Origin: Tepidibacillus decaturensis
GTDB lineage: Bacteria; Bacillota; Bacilli; Tepidibacillales; Tepidibacillaceae
Length of the DNA: 64,000 nucleotides
Direction of reading: 5' to 3'
Assembly: GCF_001561915.1 (NCBI RefSeq)
Contig: NZ_LSKU01000001.1
Coordinates: 233,065-297,064 of the forward strand
Below are positions 46,033-56,434 of this stretch, one piece after another. A program made the position numbers and the translations under genes. The number at the start of each line of letters is the position of its first letter. Position 1 is the stretch's first letter. The notes under the pieces were generated by a model. It did no database searches. It saw nothing but the letters and a program-made list of their open reading frames with translations, and was not told the origin of the DNA.

Positions 46033-46710
46033 ATGCTCGATGATACTAAAGAGCTTAAATTATATCAGGAAGTTTTACTAAGGATCAACCAAATCATTGA
46101 AGCAGACAATCTATCTACAGGAGACCGGTTACCTTCTGAAAGAGAACTTGCTGAAAGATTAGGTGTGGGAAGATCTTCTGTAAGGGAAGCGTTGAGAGCA
46201 TTAGAGTTATTAGGTTTAATTACTACCCGTCGTGGTGAAGGAACGTTTATCGAAGATTATACTGCCCACCACTTAGTAGAAATTCTAGCTTTTTATATCC
46301 TTAGAAATGAAAAATCAAAAAAAGATCTTTTAGAGATTAGAAAAATCATTGAGCTTGATGCCGTACGATTAGCGGCTGAGCGGATGGATGAGAGTAAGAT
46401 TAGGCAAATAGAAATGGTGATTGAGGAATCCGTCAAAAAACTTGAGTCTGGTATCCTTCCATTAGAGGAAGACTATTTTTTCCATGAATCAATTGCATTG
46501 GCTAGTCGTAATTATCTTCTTTATCGAATTTGGAAACCTGTCTTTGATTATGGGAAAACGATATTGAAAGAATCGTTAGGGCGAAATGGAAGACCTGAAG
46601 TATCCATACAAGAGCATCAAAATATTTTAAAAGCATTAAAGGCACGTAATGTAGAAGAAGCAGTAATACAAATGAGATTGCATCTGGAGAAAAGTGAATT
46701 TTTTGCTTAA
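46033..46710 (+). CDS. FadR-subfamily GntR transcriptional regulator
   Basis: A 225-residue repressor-type protein: an N-terminal winged helix (GDRLPSERELAERLGVGRSSVREALRALELLGLI near residues 30-65, then RRGEGTFIED) and a C-terminal all-helical FCD ligand-binding domain (LLEIRKIIELDAVRLAAERM, FFHESIALASRN, EHQNILKALKARNVEEAVIQMRLHLEKS) with metal-ligand Asp/His positions. The likely operator TGGTCAGACCA lies at the promoter of the upstream malic enzyme gene, which suggests control of malic enzyme and itself. The inducer is unknown; position between malic enzyme and accDA fits a carboxylate or acyl effector. GAGGTGG precedes the ATG. Confidence 0.9.
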   Translation: MLDDTKELKLYQEVLLRINQIIEADNLSTGDRLPSERELAERLGVGRSSVREALRALELLGLITTRRGEGTFIEDYTAHHLVEILAFYILRNEKSKKDLLEIRKIIELDAVRLAAERMDESKIRQIEMVIEESVKKLESGILPLEEDYFFHESIALASRNYLLYRIWKPVFDYGKTILKESLGRNGRPEVSIQEHQNILKALKARNVEEAVIQMRLHLEKSEFFA

Positions 46711-46798
46711 AATATGACATTTTTGAGGCTATTCTTTGAAATCTTGATAAATATCGCTATAATGAAAGTATTGTTAAGGTTTTTGAGGAGGATACTTC

Positions 46799-46981
46799 AT
46801 GTGGACTGTCATTTATATTGCACCTAATGAAAAGATAGCTGAAAAAATTCGAGATCAATTAACTACTGAAGGATTTTTAGTCAAAATTAGACAAAGTCAT
46901 GTTTTGAAACAGTATGAGATCCTAGTACCAGAAGGAGAATTAGATGAAATAAGAGAGGTATTGGCGACGATTCTTCCTTAA
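46799..46981 (+). CDS. Small putative signal-transducing-like protein upstream of accD
   Basis: 60 residues: [20 protein letters not shown], then [12 protein letters not shown] and [21 protein letters not shown], a beta-alpha-beta-like pattern resembling the small DUF2007-type fold. A GAGGAGG site lies 8 bases before the ATG. Similar tiny genes are common just before accD in Bacillales, with no known function; a role linked to acetyl-CoA carboxylase is only inferred from position. Confidence 0.7.
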   Translation: MWTVIYIAPNEKIAEKIRDQLTTEGFLVKIRQSHVLKQYEILVPEGELDEIREVLATILP

Positions 46982-47005
46982 AACCATCCTATGTGAGGTG
47001 TTGGT

Positions 47006-47871
47006 GTGTTAAAGGATTTTTTTATAAACGAAGAAAATATGCAACGATCCCTTCTGAGAAGGCTAGAAAAGATATTCCAGAAGGAATGATTGTCAAATGT
47101 GACAAATGTGGCAAAATTACTTTTGCGAAAGAAATACAAAAAAATCTTCATGTATGCCCTCATTGTGATCATCATATGTCTGTTTCTTCTCCTGAACGCC
47201 TTATGATGACGCTGGACCAAGGAAACTTTTTTGAATATGATACGGATTTGATCTCTTCTGATCCTCTTCATTTTGAAGGCTATATCGATAAGTTAAAAAA
47301 GGATATGGATAAGACGAATTTAAATGAAGCCGTTGTGACTGGTGAAGGAACGATTGGTGGTTTTCCTGTGGTCGTTGGTGTAATGGATTCACGCTTTCGT
47401 ATGGGAAGTATGGGTTCTGTTGTTGGTGAAAAAATTGCAAGGGCAATTGAGAAAGCAATTGTAAAAAAATATCCCTTTATTTTATTTTCTGCATCCGGTG
47501 GAGCAAGAATGCAAGAAGGTATTTTAAGCCTAATGCAGATGGCGAAAACAAGTGCCGCATTAGCAAAATTGCACCAAGAGGGTATTCTATTTATCTCTGT
47601 ATTAACGAATCCTACGACAGGTGGGGTGTCTGCTAGTTTTGCATCCTTAGGTGATATCAATATTGCAGAACCTAACGCATTGATTGGTTTTGCTGGCCGG
47701 AGAATTATTGAACAAACGATCCGCCAAAAACTACCTGATGATTTTCAAACAGCAGAATTTTTATTAAAGCATGGTCAATTAGATATGATTGTTCATCGAA
47801 AAGATATGAAACAAACATTAGCGAAACTTTTGGATTTACATATGGTAAGGGGGGAAGCTAATGGCTTTTGA
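47006..47871 (+). CDS. accD: Acetyl-CoA carboxylase carboxyltransferase subunit beta (one-base frameshift near 5' end)
   Basis: AccD with AccA transfers carboxyl from biotin to acetyl-CoA, the first step of fatty acid synthesis. The zinc finger [24 protein letters not shown] near residue 30 and the carboxyltransferase blocks [11 protein letters not shown] and [13 protein letters not shown] are intact. The expected start is GTG 47006 behind GTGAGGTG, reading MLKDFF, but the seven-T run at 47017-47023 is one T short: an eighth T gives [22 protein letters not shown] in frame and a standard 288-residue protein. As written, only a GTG at 46993, without ribosome site, is in frame with the body. Since accD is essential, the lesion must be tolerated or an error. 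Confidence 0.88.
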
Positions 47872-48820
47872 GCTACCTTTTGAAAAACCCCTCATAGAAC
47901 TACGTAAAAAAATCGAAGAGTTAAAACAATTTACATCTAAAGAAGGTATCGACTTTTCAAAAGAAATTGAAGAGCTAGAAAAGAAAGCAAGAAATCTTGA
48001 ACAAGAAATTTATGGACAACTTACTCCATGGCAAAAGACGCAAATTGCTAGACATGGACAAAGGCCTACTACATTAGACTATATTGAGCATATTTTTACT
48101 GACTTCATTGAGTTCCATGGAGACAGAGTTTTTGGCGACGATCCAGCGATTGTTGGTGGAATCGCAAAATTAAATGGGAAACCGGTTACTGTTATTGGTC
48201 ACCAGAAAGGAAAAGATACGAAGGATAATATTCTACGTAATTTTGGTATGCCTCATCCGGAAGGCTACCGAAAAGCTCTACGGCTAATGCAGCAGGCTGA
48301 TAAGTTTCATCGACCTATCATTTGCTTTATTGATACACCTGGTGCATATCCTGGAATTGGTGCTGAGGAAAGGGGGCAAAGTGAGGCCATTGCTAGAAAC
48401 TTAAGAGATATGGCTTTATTTAAAGTACCGATGATTTGTATCGTAACAGGCGAAGGTGGAAGTGGTGGAGCTCTTGCTTTAGGGGTGGGTAACCATTTAT
48501 ATATGTTAGAAAACGCGATTTATTCTGTCATCTCTCCAGAGGGAGCAGCAGCTTTATTATGGAAAGATGCGACTCAAGCTTCAAAAGCAGCCAATACAAT
48601 GGGAATTACTGCTCACCATGCCTTTGAGTTTGGAATTTCAGATGGTGTGATTAAAGAGCCTCTAGGCGGGGCACATAAAGACATTAAATTTCAATCGAAG
48701 GAAATTAAGAGGTATATTGAAGAATCGCTTGCAACCTTATCTTCGCTAAGTCCAACTCAGTTGGTAGAACAACGTTATCAAAAATTTAGAAAAATCGGTC
48801 AATACTCCTCATTGATCTAA
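47861..48820 (+). CDS. accA: Acetyl-CoA carboxylase carboxyltransferase subunit alpha
   Basis: A 319-residue partner of AccD. Family blocks: [17 protein letters not shown] at the start, [20 protein letters not shown] near residue 57, [19 protein letters not shown] near 84, [18 protein letters not shown] near 157 and [14 protein letters not shown] near 200, the oxyanion-forming glycines. The ATG lies within the last codons of accD (11-base overlap), indicating coupled translation and 1:1 production of the two subunits. pfkA and pyk follow but with their own regulatory region. Confidence 0.95.
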   Translation: MAFELPFEKPLIELRKKIEELKQFTSKEGIDFSKEIEELEKKARNLEQEIYGQLTPWQKTQIARHGQRPTTLDYIEHIFTDFIEFHGDRVFGDDPAIVGGIAKLNGKPVTVIGHQKGKDTKDNILRNFGMPHPEGYRKALRLMQQADKFHRPIICFIDTPGAYPGIGAEERGQSEAIARNLRDMALFKVPMICIVTGEGGSGGALALGVGNHLYMLENAIYSVISPEGAAALLWKDATQASKAANTMGITAHHAFEFGISDGVIKEPLGGAHKDIKFQSKEIKRYIEESLATLSSLSPTQLVEQRYQKFRKIGQYSSLI

Positions 48821-48861
48821 ATGAAAAGAAAGTCTATAAAAGTCTATAAAAAGTTTGATTT

Positions 48862-48884
48862 CATGGTATAATAATGTTGATCAA
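48862..48884 (+). promoter_or_regulatory. Extended -10 promoter upstream of pfkA
   Basis: TGGTATAAT near 48864-48872 is an extended -10 without a clear -35. Direct repeats of AAAGTCTATAA lie just upstream (48829-48850), and a GTACCC/GGGTAC hairpin follows at about 48886-48903. A second TGGTATAAA at 48954-48962 offers another start. Confidence 0.4.
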
Positions 48885-48894
48885 GGTACCCTAA

Positions 48895-49944
<1,050 letters not shown>

Positions 49945-49992
49945 AAAAGATAAGAAGAGTTATTAATGTTGTAGAAGGGTGGAAAAAAGAGA

Positions 49993-51744
49993 ATGAGAAA
50001 AACAAAAATCGTTTGTACGATTGGCCCTGCGAGTGAAAAGGTAGAAGTATTAAAAAAACTCATTCATGAAGGAATGAACGTAGCTAGACTTAACTTTTCT
50101 CATGGGGATCATCAAGAACATTTAGCAAGGATTCATAACATCAGGCAAGCTGCAAAGGAAACAGGAAAAACAGTTGCCATTCTCTTAGATACGAAAGGTC
50201 CTGAAATTCGCACAGGTGTGATAGGTGCACCTGAAGTTGAATTAAAACAAGATGGGACGATAATTTTAACCACGGATGAAATCATTGGCGATGAAAATAA
50301 AATTTCGATTACATATGCAGGTCTTCCAAATGATGTACAACCTGGTTCTAAAATCTTAATTGATGATGGATTAATTGGGCTAGAGGTTATAAAGATTGAA
50401 GGCAATGAAATTCATTGTAGAATTTTAAATGGTGGTATTCTCAAAAGCAAAAAAGGTGTAAATGTACCGGGAGTAAAAATCAATTTGCCTGGTATCACAG
50501 AAAAGGATGCAAAGGATATCCTATTTGGAATCGAGAATGACCTTGATTTTATAGCTGCTTCTTTTGTGAGAAAAGCGAGTGATGTACTTGAAATTCGCAA
50601 GATTTTAGAGGAACACAATGCAGATATTTTGATTATCTCCAAGATTGAAAATCACGAGGGTGTTGAAAATATTGATGAAATCCTACAAGTTTCCGATGGG
50701 ATCATGGTGGCTAGAGGGGATTTAGGTGTTGAAATCCCAGCTGAAGAGGTACCTCTTGTTCAGAAGATGATTATTGAAAAGTGTAATAAAGCTGGTAAAC
50801 CAGTCATCACCGCTACCCAAATGTTAGATTCCATGCAAAGAAATCCACGTCCAACCCGTGCTGAAGCAAGTGATGTGGCAAATGCAATTTTTGATGGTAC
50901 TGATGCCATTATGTTATCAGGTGAAACTGCTGCAGGGAAGTATCCTGTAGAATCAGTTGCAACGATGGCAAGAATCGCAGTAAGAACAGAAGAGGCTCTT
51001 AATTACAAAGAAATTTATAATAAGAGAAGCTCATTACAGCAAACTACTGTAACCGATGCCATTAGTCAGGCAGTAGCTAATACTGCTATTGATCTAGAGG
51101 TAAATGCAATTTTAACGCCGACTGAAAGTGGACAAACTGCAAGGCTTGTTTCTAAATATCGTCCAAAGGCTCCGATTATTGCGATCACACCAAATCCGAA
51201 AGTGATGAAGAAATTAAGTGTTAGTTGGGGAGTATATCCCATCTTAGGGCAACAAATTAGAACAACGGATGAGATGATCACACATGCTGTTGACGAGGCT
51301 CTAAATGCGGGAGCTATTAATCAAGGGGACTTGGTCATTATTACAGCAGGTGTTCCAGTAGGCAAAACAGGTACGACAAATTTAATCAAAGTACATTTAG
51401 TTGGTGATATCGCAGTAAGAGGACAAGGAATTGGAAATCGAGTCGTAACCGGGAAAGTAATAAAAGGGAAAACAGTTGAGGAAATAGCGAGTAAAATGGA
51501 AGATGGAGCAATCCTTGTTACTTACTCCACAGATAAGGACATGGTAAGTTCTTTTGAAAGAGCAGCAGCTGTAATTACTGAAGAAGGTGGACTAACCTCA
51601 CATGCAGCGGTGGTAGGGATTAACTTAGGAATTCCTGTGATTGTCGGTGCTGAACAAGCTTATGAAAAATTTGAGGATGGTATGATCGTTACAGTTGACC
51701 CAGAACGAGGCTATGTCTATGCGGGACAAATTCCAATGATGTAA
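49993..51744 (+). CDS. pyk: Pyruvate kinase with C-terminal PEP-utilizer-like domain
   Basis: The enzyme makes pyruvate and ATP from phosphoenolpyruvate. The 583 residues include the canonical barrel ([13 protein letters not shown] start; LNFSHGDH near 35; [15 protein letters not shown] near 218 with the catalytic Lys; [12 protein letters not shown] near 240; TATQMLDSM near 276) and the Bacillus-type extra C-terminal domain from about residue 475, ending in [22 protein letters not shown], the phosphohistidine-domain sequence of PEP synthase. In this position the His is part of a domain not needed for catalysis in characterised Bacillus enzymes. AAGGGTGG precedes the ATG. Confidence 0.95.
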   Translation: MRKTKIVCTIGPASEKVEVLKKLIHEGMNVARLNFSHGDHQEHLARIHNIRQAAKETGKTVAILLDTKGPEIRTGVIGAPEVELKQDGTIILTTDEIIGDENKISITYAGLPNDVQPGSKILIDDGLIGLEVIKIEGNEIHCRILNGGILKSKKGVNVPGVKINLPGITEKDAKDILFGIENDLDFIAASFVRKASDVLEIRKILEEHNADILIISKIENHEGVENIDEILQVSDGIMVARGDLGVEIPAEEVPLVQKMIIEKCNKAGKPVITATQMLDSMQRNPRPTRAEASDVANAIFDGTDAIMLSGETAAGKYPVESVATMARIAVRTEEALNYKEIYNKRSSLQQTTVTDAISQAVANTAIDLEVNAILTPTESGQTARLVSKYRPKAPIIAITPNPKVMKKLSVSWGVYPILGQQIRTTDEMITHAVDEALNAGAINQGDLVIITAGVPVGKTGTTNLIKVHLVGDIAVRGQGIGNRVVTGKVIKGKTVEEIASKMEDGAILVTYSTDKDMVSSFERAAAVITEEGGLTSHAAVVGINLGIPVIVGAEQAYEKFEDGMIVTVDPERGYVYAGQIPMM

Positions 51745-51768
51745 TAAATAGATAAGATGATACATCAA

Positions 51769-51794
51769 GAGACCGTTATTAAGACGGTCTCTTT
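51769..51794 (+). terminator. Intrinsic terminator after pyk
   Basis: AGAGACCGT pairs with ACGGTCTCT around a 5-base loop, followed by TTCT. Confidence 0.8.
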
Positions 51795-51835
51795 CTCTAG
51801 AATTTTATTGTTAAAGAAGTAAGGGGGAAATAACA

Positions 51836-52255
51836 GTGGAATGGACAGAGACACCGATTCGTGTTCGCTATCAAGAGACTGATCAAATGGGTGTTGTGTA
51901 TCACGCTAATTATTTTGTTTGGTTTGAAGTGGCGAGAACGGAAATGATCAAAAAATTTGGGATCAGTTACAAAAAACTAGAAGAAAAAGGCTTACTATTA
52001 CCAGTTTTTGATGTATCCTGCAAGTATAAGGTTGCGGCAAAATATGATGATGATTTGTTGATTCAAGCCCGATTAAAAGCATATAGTAGTTTAAGAATGA
52101 CCTTTGAGTACCAGGTGATACGTGTTACTGATGAAAGATTACTAGCGATAGGTGAAACAAGTCATGTCTGGATAGACAAGAACTTTAAACCTGTTCGATT
52201 AGAAAAAGTAGCACCAGAAATTCATCAAACATTAATCAGTTTAGTTAATCGTTAA
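51836..52255 (+). CDS. YbgC/FcbC-type acyl-CoA thioesterase
   Basis: A 139-residue hotdog-fold protein. The signature IRVRYQETDQMGVVYHANYFVWFEVAR near residue 7 includes the catalytic Asp of the 4-hydroxybenzoyl-CoA thioesterase type. It probably hydrolyses short acyl-CoAs, perhaps as housekeeping for the adjacent malonyl/acetyl-CoA pathway; substrate is not determined. GTG start at 51836 behind AAGGGGGAA. The fxsA-like gene follows after 12 bases, so they may share a transcript. Confidence 0.88.
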   Translation: MEWTETPIRVRYQETDQMGVVYHANYFVWFEVARTEMIKKFGISYKKLEEKGLLLPVFDVSCKYKVAAKYDDDLLIQARLKAYSSLRMTFEYQVIRVTDERLLAIGETSHVWIDKNFKPVRLEKVAPEIHQTLISLVNR

Positions 52256-52267
52256 GGGGGAGAATTT

Positions 52268-52668
52268 GTGTTCAGAACCATTGTATTTTTAATGATTGTG
52301 ATTCCTGCCTTGGAGATTTGGGGGCTTATCAAAGCTGCTCAATTTATCGGTGGGGTGCAAACGTTTTTGGCTGTCATTTTAACTGGGGTTATTGGAGCCT
52401 TTTTAGCCAAAAAGGAAGGATTAAAAACATGGAATAAAGCTCAGATTGAGCTTAGAAATGGACAACTACCAGGAGATGCGATCTTAGATGGGATTAGTAT
52501 TTTTGCAGGAGGACTTTTATTACTCACGCCAGGTTTTTTTACAGACACAATCGGTTTTTTATGATTTTTCCCGTTACAAGGAAACTGATAAAGGGGTATC
52601 TAAAAAGATGGTTAGAACGAAAAATTCAAACAGGACGATGGTATTTTTATGATCCAAATTCCAAATGA
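52268..52668 (+). pseudogene. fxsA: FxsA family membrane protein, frameshifted
   Basis: FxsA proteins are small membrane proteins with four hydrophobic segments; E. coli FxsA relieves phage exclusion by the F plasmid. The frame shows IVFLMIVIPALEIWGLIKAA, TFLAVILTGVIGAFLAKKEG, DGISIFAGGLLLLTPGFFTD and then stops at GFL. One more T in the six-T run at 52555-52560 restores MIFPVTRKLIKGYLKRWLE and ends at 52668, giving 133 residues, the usual size. The corrected end overlaps the ytwI start by 20 bases. GTG start behind AAGGGGGAG. Confidence 0.82.
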
Positions 52669-53128
52669 AATCATTTTTCTAATTTTATTGTTAGGAATTG
52701 GTCTACTAAGTAAGAATCAATCGATTGTGATAGCCGTGGCCATTCTTCTGGTTATTCGCTTAAGCCATTTGGGAGACCGCATTTTTCCGCTGTTGGACAA
52801 GCATGGAATGAATATCGGCATTATAATGATCACGATTGCTGTATTAGTCCCTATTGCTAAAGGAAAAATCCAACTGCAAGATTTAATCGAATCCTTTAAG
52901 TCAAGCTATGGTATCATTGCGATTATATCTGGAATGATCGTCGCTTTGTTTGCAGCAAATGGCATTCAATTATTAGAAAAAACACCGCAAATCACAATAG
53001 CCTTAGTATTAGGCACGATTTTTGCCGTGGTTTTCCTTAAAGGAATTCCCGTTGGCCCTTTGATTGGTGCTGGGATTGCAGTGACATTGATTAAAATCTT
53101 TGAATGGTTAAAATACTTTTTCGACTAA
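52649..53128 (+). CDS. ytwI: DUF441 family membrane protein YtwI
   Basis: A 159-residue protein with four to five hydrophobic segments (EIIFLILLLGIGLLS, SIVIAVAILLVIRLS, NIGIIMITIAVLVPIA, GIIAIISGMIVALFAANGIQ, TIFAVVFLKGIPVGPLIGAGIA). This is the DUF441/YtwI plan, and its place between fxsA and citZ is as in B. subtilis. Function unknown. The ATG lies inside the 3' end of fxsA. The intervening ytvI gene of B. subtilis is absent. Confidence 0.85.
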   Translation: MIQIPNEIIFLILLLGIGLLSKNQSIVIAVAILLVIRLSHLGDRIFPLLDKHGMNIGIIMITIAVLVPIAKGKIQLQDLIESFKSSYGIIAIISGMIVALFAANGIQLLEKTPQITIALVLGTIFAVVFLKGIPVGPLIGAGIAVTLIKIFEWLKYFFD

Positions 53129-53137
53129 GAGAAGAGG

Positions 53138-53171
53138 GAATGAATCTATGTAAGCATGATTTATTCCTTTT
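53138..53171 (+). terminator. Probable intrinsic terminator after ytwI
   Basis: GAATGAATC pairs with GATTTATTC (one G-T) over an 11-base loop, followed by CTTTTTTT. Confidence 0.65.
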
Positions 53172-53557
53172 TTTGTTCAATTTTAAACAAATTAGGCAAA
53201 GGCATAAAAAATGAAAAAAGAAGTAAGTGTTAAACAAGATTTCTAAAAAGATTATACTACTTCGTAATCCAGAAATTCTCCATCTTCAAAAAGCCTTGGT
53301 AATTCTATTTTTGCACAAAGTTTAATATAATAGAGGATATAAATGTCAATATATACAAAAGAATATAATTTTTAAGAAAAATTAGAATAGTAGTTCACAA
53401 AATTGCAATAATATATTACAATATATTCAAGATATTATTATTTAACTAAAATTCTGAAAATATAGAGATCATATTTTGGTTCGTTGATTTGAGGATATGT
53501 ATCTTTCATATCTTCTAATTATAAAAATGAAAAAAGGGGAGAGGGTGAGGTGTTTAT
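53172..53557 (+). promoter_or_regulatory. Long A/T-rich leader upstream of citrate synthase
   Basis: This 390-base stretch holds no credible reading frame. The only notable pieces are an inverted repeat at 53403-53421 (TTGCAATA and TATTACAA, 7 of 8 positions symmetrical) and a small hairpin GATATG/CATATC near 53490-53510. A regulator-binding role for the palindrome is possible but unproven. I could not identify a convincing -35/-10 pair. Confidence 0.3.
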
Positions 53558-54895
53558 ATGTCTACTTTAAAGAACGTACTCGCCAAAAAAATTGAGGAGC
53601 ACAGAAAAAGAACGACAAAGCTCTTAGTTGAAAGTGGCGATGTCAAAATTAGCGATGTGACGATCGCACAAGCAATTGGTGGGATGAGAGGAGTCAAAGG
53701 TCTAGTTACTGACATCTCTTATTTGGATCCATTTGAAGGGATTCGCTTCAGAGGGTATACAATACAAGAAGTTATGGAAGGTCTTCCAAAACCTGAAGGC
53801 AAAGATTACCCTTATGTAGAAGGATTCTTTTATTTACTTTTAACAGGTGATATCCCCACAAAAGAACAAGCTGAAGAAGTAGTAGAGGATATGAAACATA
53901 GAGCAAAAGTACCAGAGTATGTGTTTGATATTCTTAGGGCGATGCCGAGAGATTCACATCCTATGGTAATGTTTTCGGCAGCAATTGTATCGATGCAAAG
54001 AGAGTCAGAGTTTGCTAAAGCCTATAACGAGGGAAAATTTAATAAATATAATAGTTGGGAATACATGTATGAAGATGCATTAAACCTGATGGCAAGATTA
54101 CCACAAGTTGGAGCTTTTATTTATAGGCTAAAATACAAAGGTGATACACAAATTGATCCAGATCCAACTCTTGATCTTGGTGGAAACTTTGCTCATATGA
54201 TGGGATTAGAACCTCCTTATGATGAAGTAGCTAGAATGTACTTTATTCTTCATTCAGATCATGAAAGCGGCAACGTATCTGCTCATACCACTCACTTAGT
54301 CGCATCAGCTTTATCTGATGCTTATTATTCGCTATCTGCTGGCATCAATGGATTAGCTGGTCCTCTTCATGGCCTTGCAAACCAAGAGGTGCTTGCATGG
54401 ATTCAACAATTTATGGAAAAATTAGGTGGTCAAGTTCCTACAACAGAACAATTGAAAAAAATTGTATGGGATACGCTTAATAGTGGCCATGTTATACCTG
54501 GATATGGTCATGCAGTTCTTCGTAAAACTGATCCAAGATATACTTCTCAAAGAGAATATTGCTTAAAGCATTTACCAGACTATCCTCTATTCCAACTTGT
54601 CAGTAAGCTTTATGAAGTTGTTCCTGATATTCTAAAAGAGCAAGGCAAAGCAAAAAATCCATGGCCAAACGTAGATGCTCAATCTGGTGTTATCCAGTGG
54701 TATTATGGTCTTACCGAATATGATTTTTATACAGTTCTATTCGGAATTGGTAGAGCACTAGGTGTTCTTGCTAATATTACATGGGATAGAGCGCTTGGTT
54801 ACCCAATTGAAAGACCAAAATCTGTAACAACTGATATGTTGGAAGAATACGCAAAACAGGCACAAGAAGCAAAGAGTAACGAACATAGAGCCTAG
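53558..54895 (+). CDS. Citrate (Si)-synthase, eukaryotic/mitochondrial type
   Basis: The enzyme condenses acetyl-CoA and oxaloacetate. At 445 residues it is about 70 longer than B. subtilis CitZ and reads like the mitochondrial enzyme: GGMRGVKGLVTDISYLDP near residue 40, IRFRGYTIQE near 63, HSDHESGNVSAHTTHLVASA near 235, NGLAGPLHGLANQEVL near 265, VIPGYGHAVLRKTDPRYTSQRE near 312, and NPWPNVDAQSGVI near 367. The two His and the Asp of the mitochondrial catalytic triad lie in the last three blocks. It occupies the normal citZ position before icd and mdh. Start ATG 53558 is behind GGGGAGAGGGTGAGG. Confidence 0.94.
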   Translation: MSTLKNVLAKKIEEHRKRTTKLLVESGDVKISDVTIAQAIGGMRGVKGLVTDISYLDPFEGIRFRGYTIQEVMEGLPKPEGKDYPYVEGFFYLLLTGDIPTKEQAEEVVEDMKHRAKVPEYVFDILRAMPRDSHPMVMFSAAIVSMQRESEFAKAYNEGKFNKYNSWEYMYEDALNLMARLPQVGAFIYRLKYKGDTQIDPDPTLDLGGNFAHMMGLEPPYDEVARMYFILHSDHESGNVSAHTTHLVASALSDAYYSLSAGINGLAGPLHGLANQEVLAWIQQFMEKLGGQVPTTEQLKKIVWDTLNSGHVIPGYGHAVLRKTDPRYTSQREYCLKHLPDYPLFQLVSKLYEVVPDILKEQGKAKNPWPNVDAQSGVIQWYYGLTEYDFYTVLFGIGRALGVLANITWDRALGYPIERPKSVTTDMLEEYAKQAQEAKSNEHRA

Positions 54896-54923
54896 ATGAT
54901 TTTGTTGTTTATAATAAGAAAAC

Positions 54924-54937
54924 TGGAAGCGTTTGCA
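54924..54937. promoter_or_regulatory. cre-like CcpA site between citrate synthase and icd
   Basis: TGGAAGCGTTTGCA fits TGNAANCGNWWNCA at every position. CcpA represses citZ in B. subtilis. Here the site lies 70 bp upstream of the putative icd promoter. Confidence 0.5.
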
Positions 54938-54992
54938 TCATAATTTATTTGTAAAGGAATATAAAAAAAATTAACAAAATTTTAAAAATGGA

Positions 54993-55021
54993 TTGACGTT
55001 CTAGTTTTTAATGTGCAGAAT
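54993..55021 (+). promoter_or_regulatory. Probable sigma-A promoter of icd
   Basis: TTGACG at 54993-54998, a 17-base spacer, and CAGAAT at 55016-55021 with an upstream TG. The -10 is imperfect. Confidence 0.45.
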
Positions 55022-55032
55022 AGGAATTAATT

Positions 55033-55059
55033 GGGGTGTTTAAGTTTTCTTAAACCCCC
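55033..55059 (+). terminator. Hairpin between citrate synthase and icd
   Basis: GGGGTGTTTAAG pairs with CTTAAACCCC over a short T-rich loop with one extra base. No strong T run follows, so it could be a weak terminator for the upstream gene or, since it begins about 5 nt after the predicted icd start, a 5'-end stabilising structure. Confidence 0.45.
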
Positions 55060-55113
55060 TTGATTCATTCATATTAGACAAAAAACAATGGGAGAAATGG
55101 GAGGTAACAGACG

Positions 55114-56409
55114 ATGTCAATTTTTGAAAAGTTTGACATGCCAACAAGAGGGGAAAAGATTACCATTGAAAATGGAAAATTAAATGTACCAGACAATCCA
55201 ATCATTCCATTTATCGAGGGGGACGGGACAGGGCCAGATATTTGGGCAGCTTCTGTTCGAGTGCTAGATGCAGCAGTTGAAAAGGCATATGGCGGCAAAA
55301 GAAAAATTGAATGGTTTGAAGTTTACACTGGAGAAAAATCTTTTGAAAAATGGGGAGAATGGCTTCCAAAAGATACTTTAACAGCGATGAAAGAGTATTT
55401 GGTAGGAATAAAGGGTCCATTAACTACACCGATTGGTGGTGGAATTCGTTCCTTAAACGTTGCATTACGCCAAGAATTAGATTTATATGCTTGCGTTCGC
55501 CCTGTTCGTTATTTCCAAGGGGTTCCTTCTCCGATTAAGCATCCAGAATGGACAGACATGGTGATTTTCCGTGAAAATGCGGAGGATATTTATGCAGGTA
55601 TTGAATGGCAAGAGGGAACAGAAGAAGTTCAAAAAATTGTCCGCTTTCTAATCGATGAAATGGGCGTAAAGAAAATTCGCTTCCCTGAAACCTCGGGTAT
55701 TGGAATTAAGCCTGTATCCAAAGAAGGTACATACCGTTTAGTTCGTTCAGCTATTGACTATGCCTTAGAAAATAATCGTAAGAGTGTAACGTTGGTTCAT
55801 AAAGGAAATATTATGAAATTTACTGAAGGGGCTTTCAAAAACTGGGGTTACGAAGTAGCTGAAAAGGAATATGGTGATAAAGTATTTACTTGGGCACAGT
55901 ATGATCGCATTGCGGCTGAACAAGGTACAGAAGCTGCAAATAAAGCACAAGAAGAAGCATTAGCATCAGGCAAACTATTGATTAAAGATGTGATTGCAGA
56001 TGCATTCTTACAACAAATCTTAACTAGACCAAAAGAATATGATATCATTGCTACCTTGAACTTAAATGGTGATTATATTTCTGATGCTTTAGCCGCACAA
56101 GTGGGTGGAATTGGTATTGCACCTGGAGCCAATATTAACTATACAACAGGTGTTGCATTGTTCGAGGCTACTCATGGTACAGCACCAAAATATGCGGGAT
56201 TAGATAAAGTGAACCCATCATCTGTTATTCTATCTGGAGAAATGATGTTACGTTATATGGGATGGACAGAAGCTGCAAACCTCATTATTTCTGCTATGGA
56301 GAAGACCATTTCCAATAAAACAGTAACTTATGATTTTGCTCGTTTAATGGAAGGTGCAACGGAATTGAAATGCTCCGAATTTGGAACAGAATTAATTAAA
56401 AATATGTAA
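55114..56409 (+). CDS. icd: NADP-dependent isocitrate dehydrogenase
   Basis: Oxidative decarboxylation of isocitrate to 2-oxoglutarate. The 431-residue homodimeric bacterial type has [14 protein letters not shown] near residue 31, [28 protein letters not shown] near 105 (phosphorylatable Ser and substrate Arg residues), [16 protein letters not shown] near 150, [16 protein letters not shown] near 225 with the catalytic Lys, DAFLQQI, and [28 protein letters not shown] near 310 with metal-ligand Asp residues. It is followed by mdh after 25 bases. GGGAGG precedes the ATG. Confidence 0.95.
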   Translation: MSIFEKFDMPTRGEKITIENGKLNVPDNPIIPFIEGDGTGPDIWAASVRVLDAAVEKAYGGKRKIEWFEVYTGEKSFEKWGEWLPKDTLTAMKEYLVGIKGPLTTPIGGGIRSLNVALRQELDLYACVRPVRYFQGVPSPIKHPEWTDMVIFRENAEDIYAGIEWQEGTEEVQKIVRFLIDEMGVKKIRFPETSGIGIKPVSKEGTYRLVRSAIDYALENNRKSVTLVHKGNIMKFTEGAFKNWGYEVAEKEYGDKVFTWAQYDRIAAEQGTEAANKAQEEALASGKLLIKDVIADAFLQQILTRPKEYDIIATLNLNGDYISDALAAQVGGIGIAPGANINYTTGVALFEATHGTAPKYAGLDKVNPSSVILSGEMMLRYMGWTEAANLIISAMEKTISNKTVTYDFARLMEGATELKCSEFGTELIKNM

Positions 56410-56434
56410 TTCCAAAAAAATGGAGGGAATCACA

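Noticed and set aside
53172-53557. Possible riboswitch upstream of citrate synthase.
   Set aside because: The region is A/T rich with only small hairpins and no recognisable conserved aptamer or expression platform.
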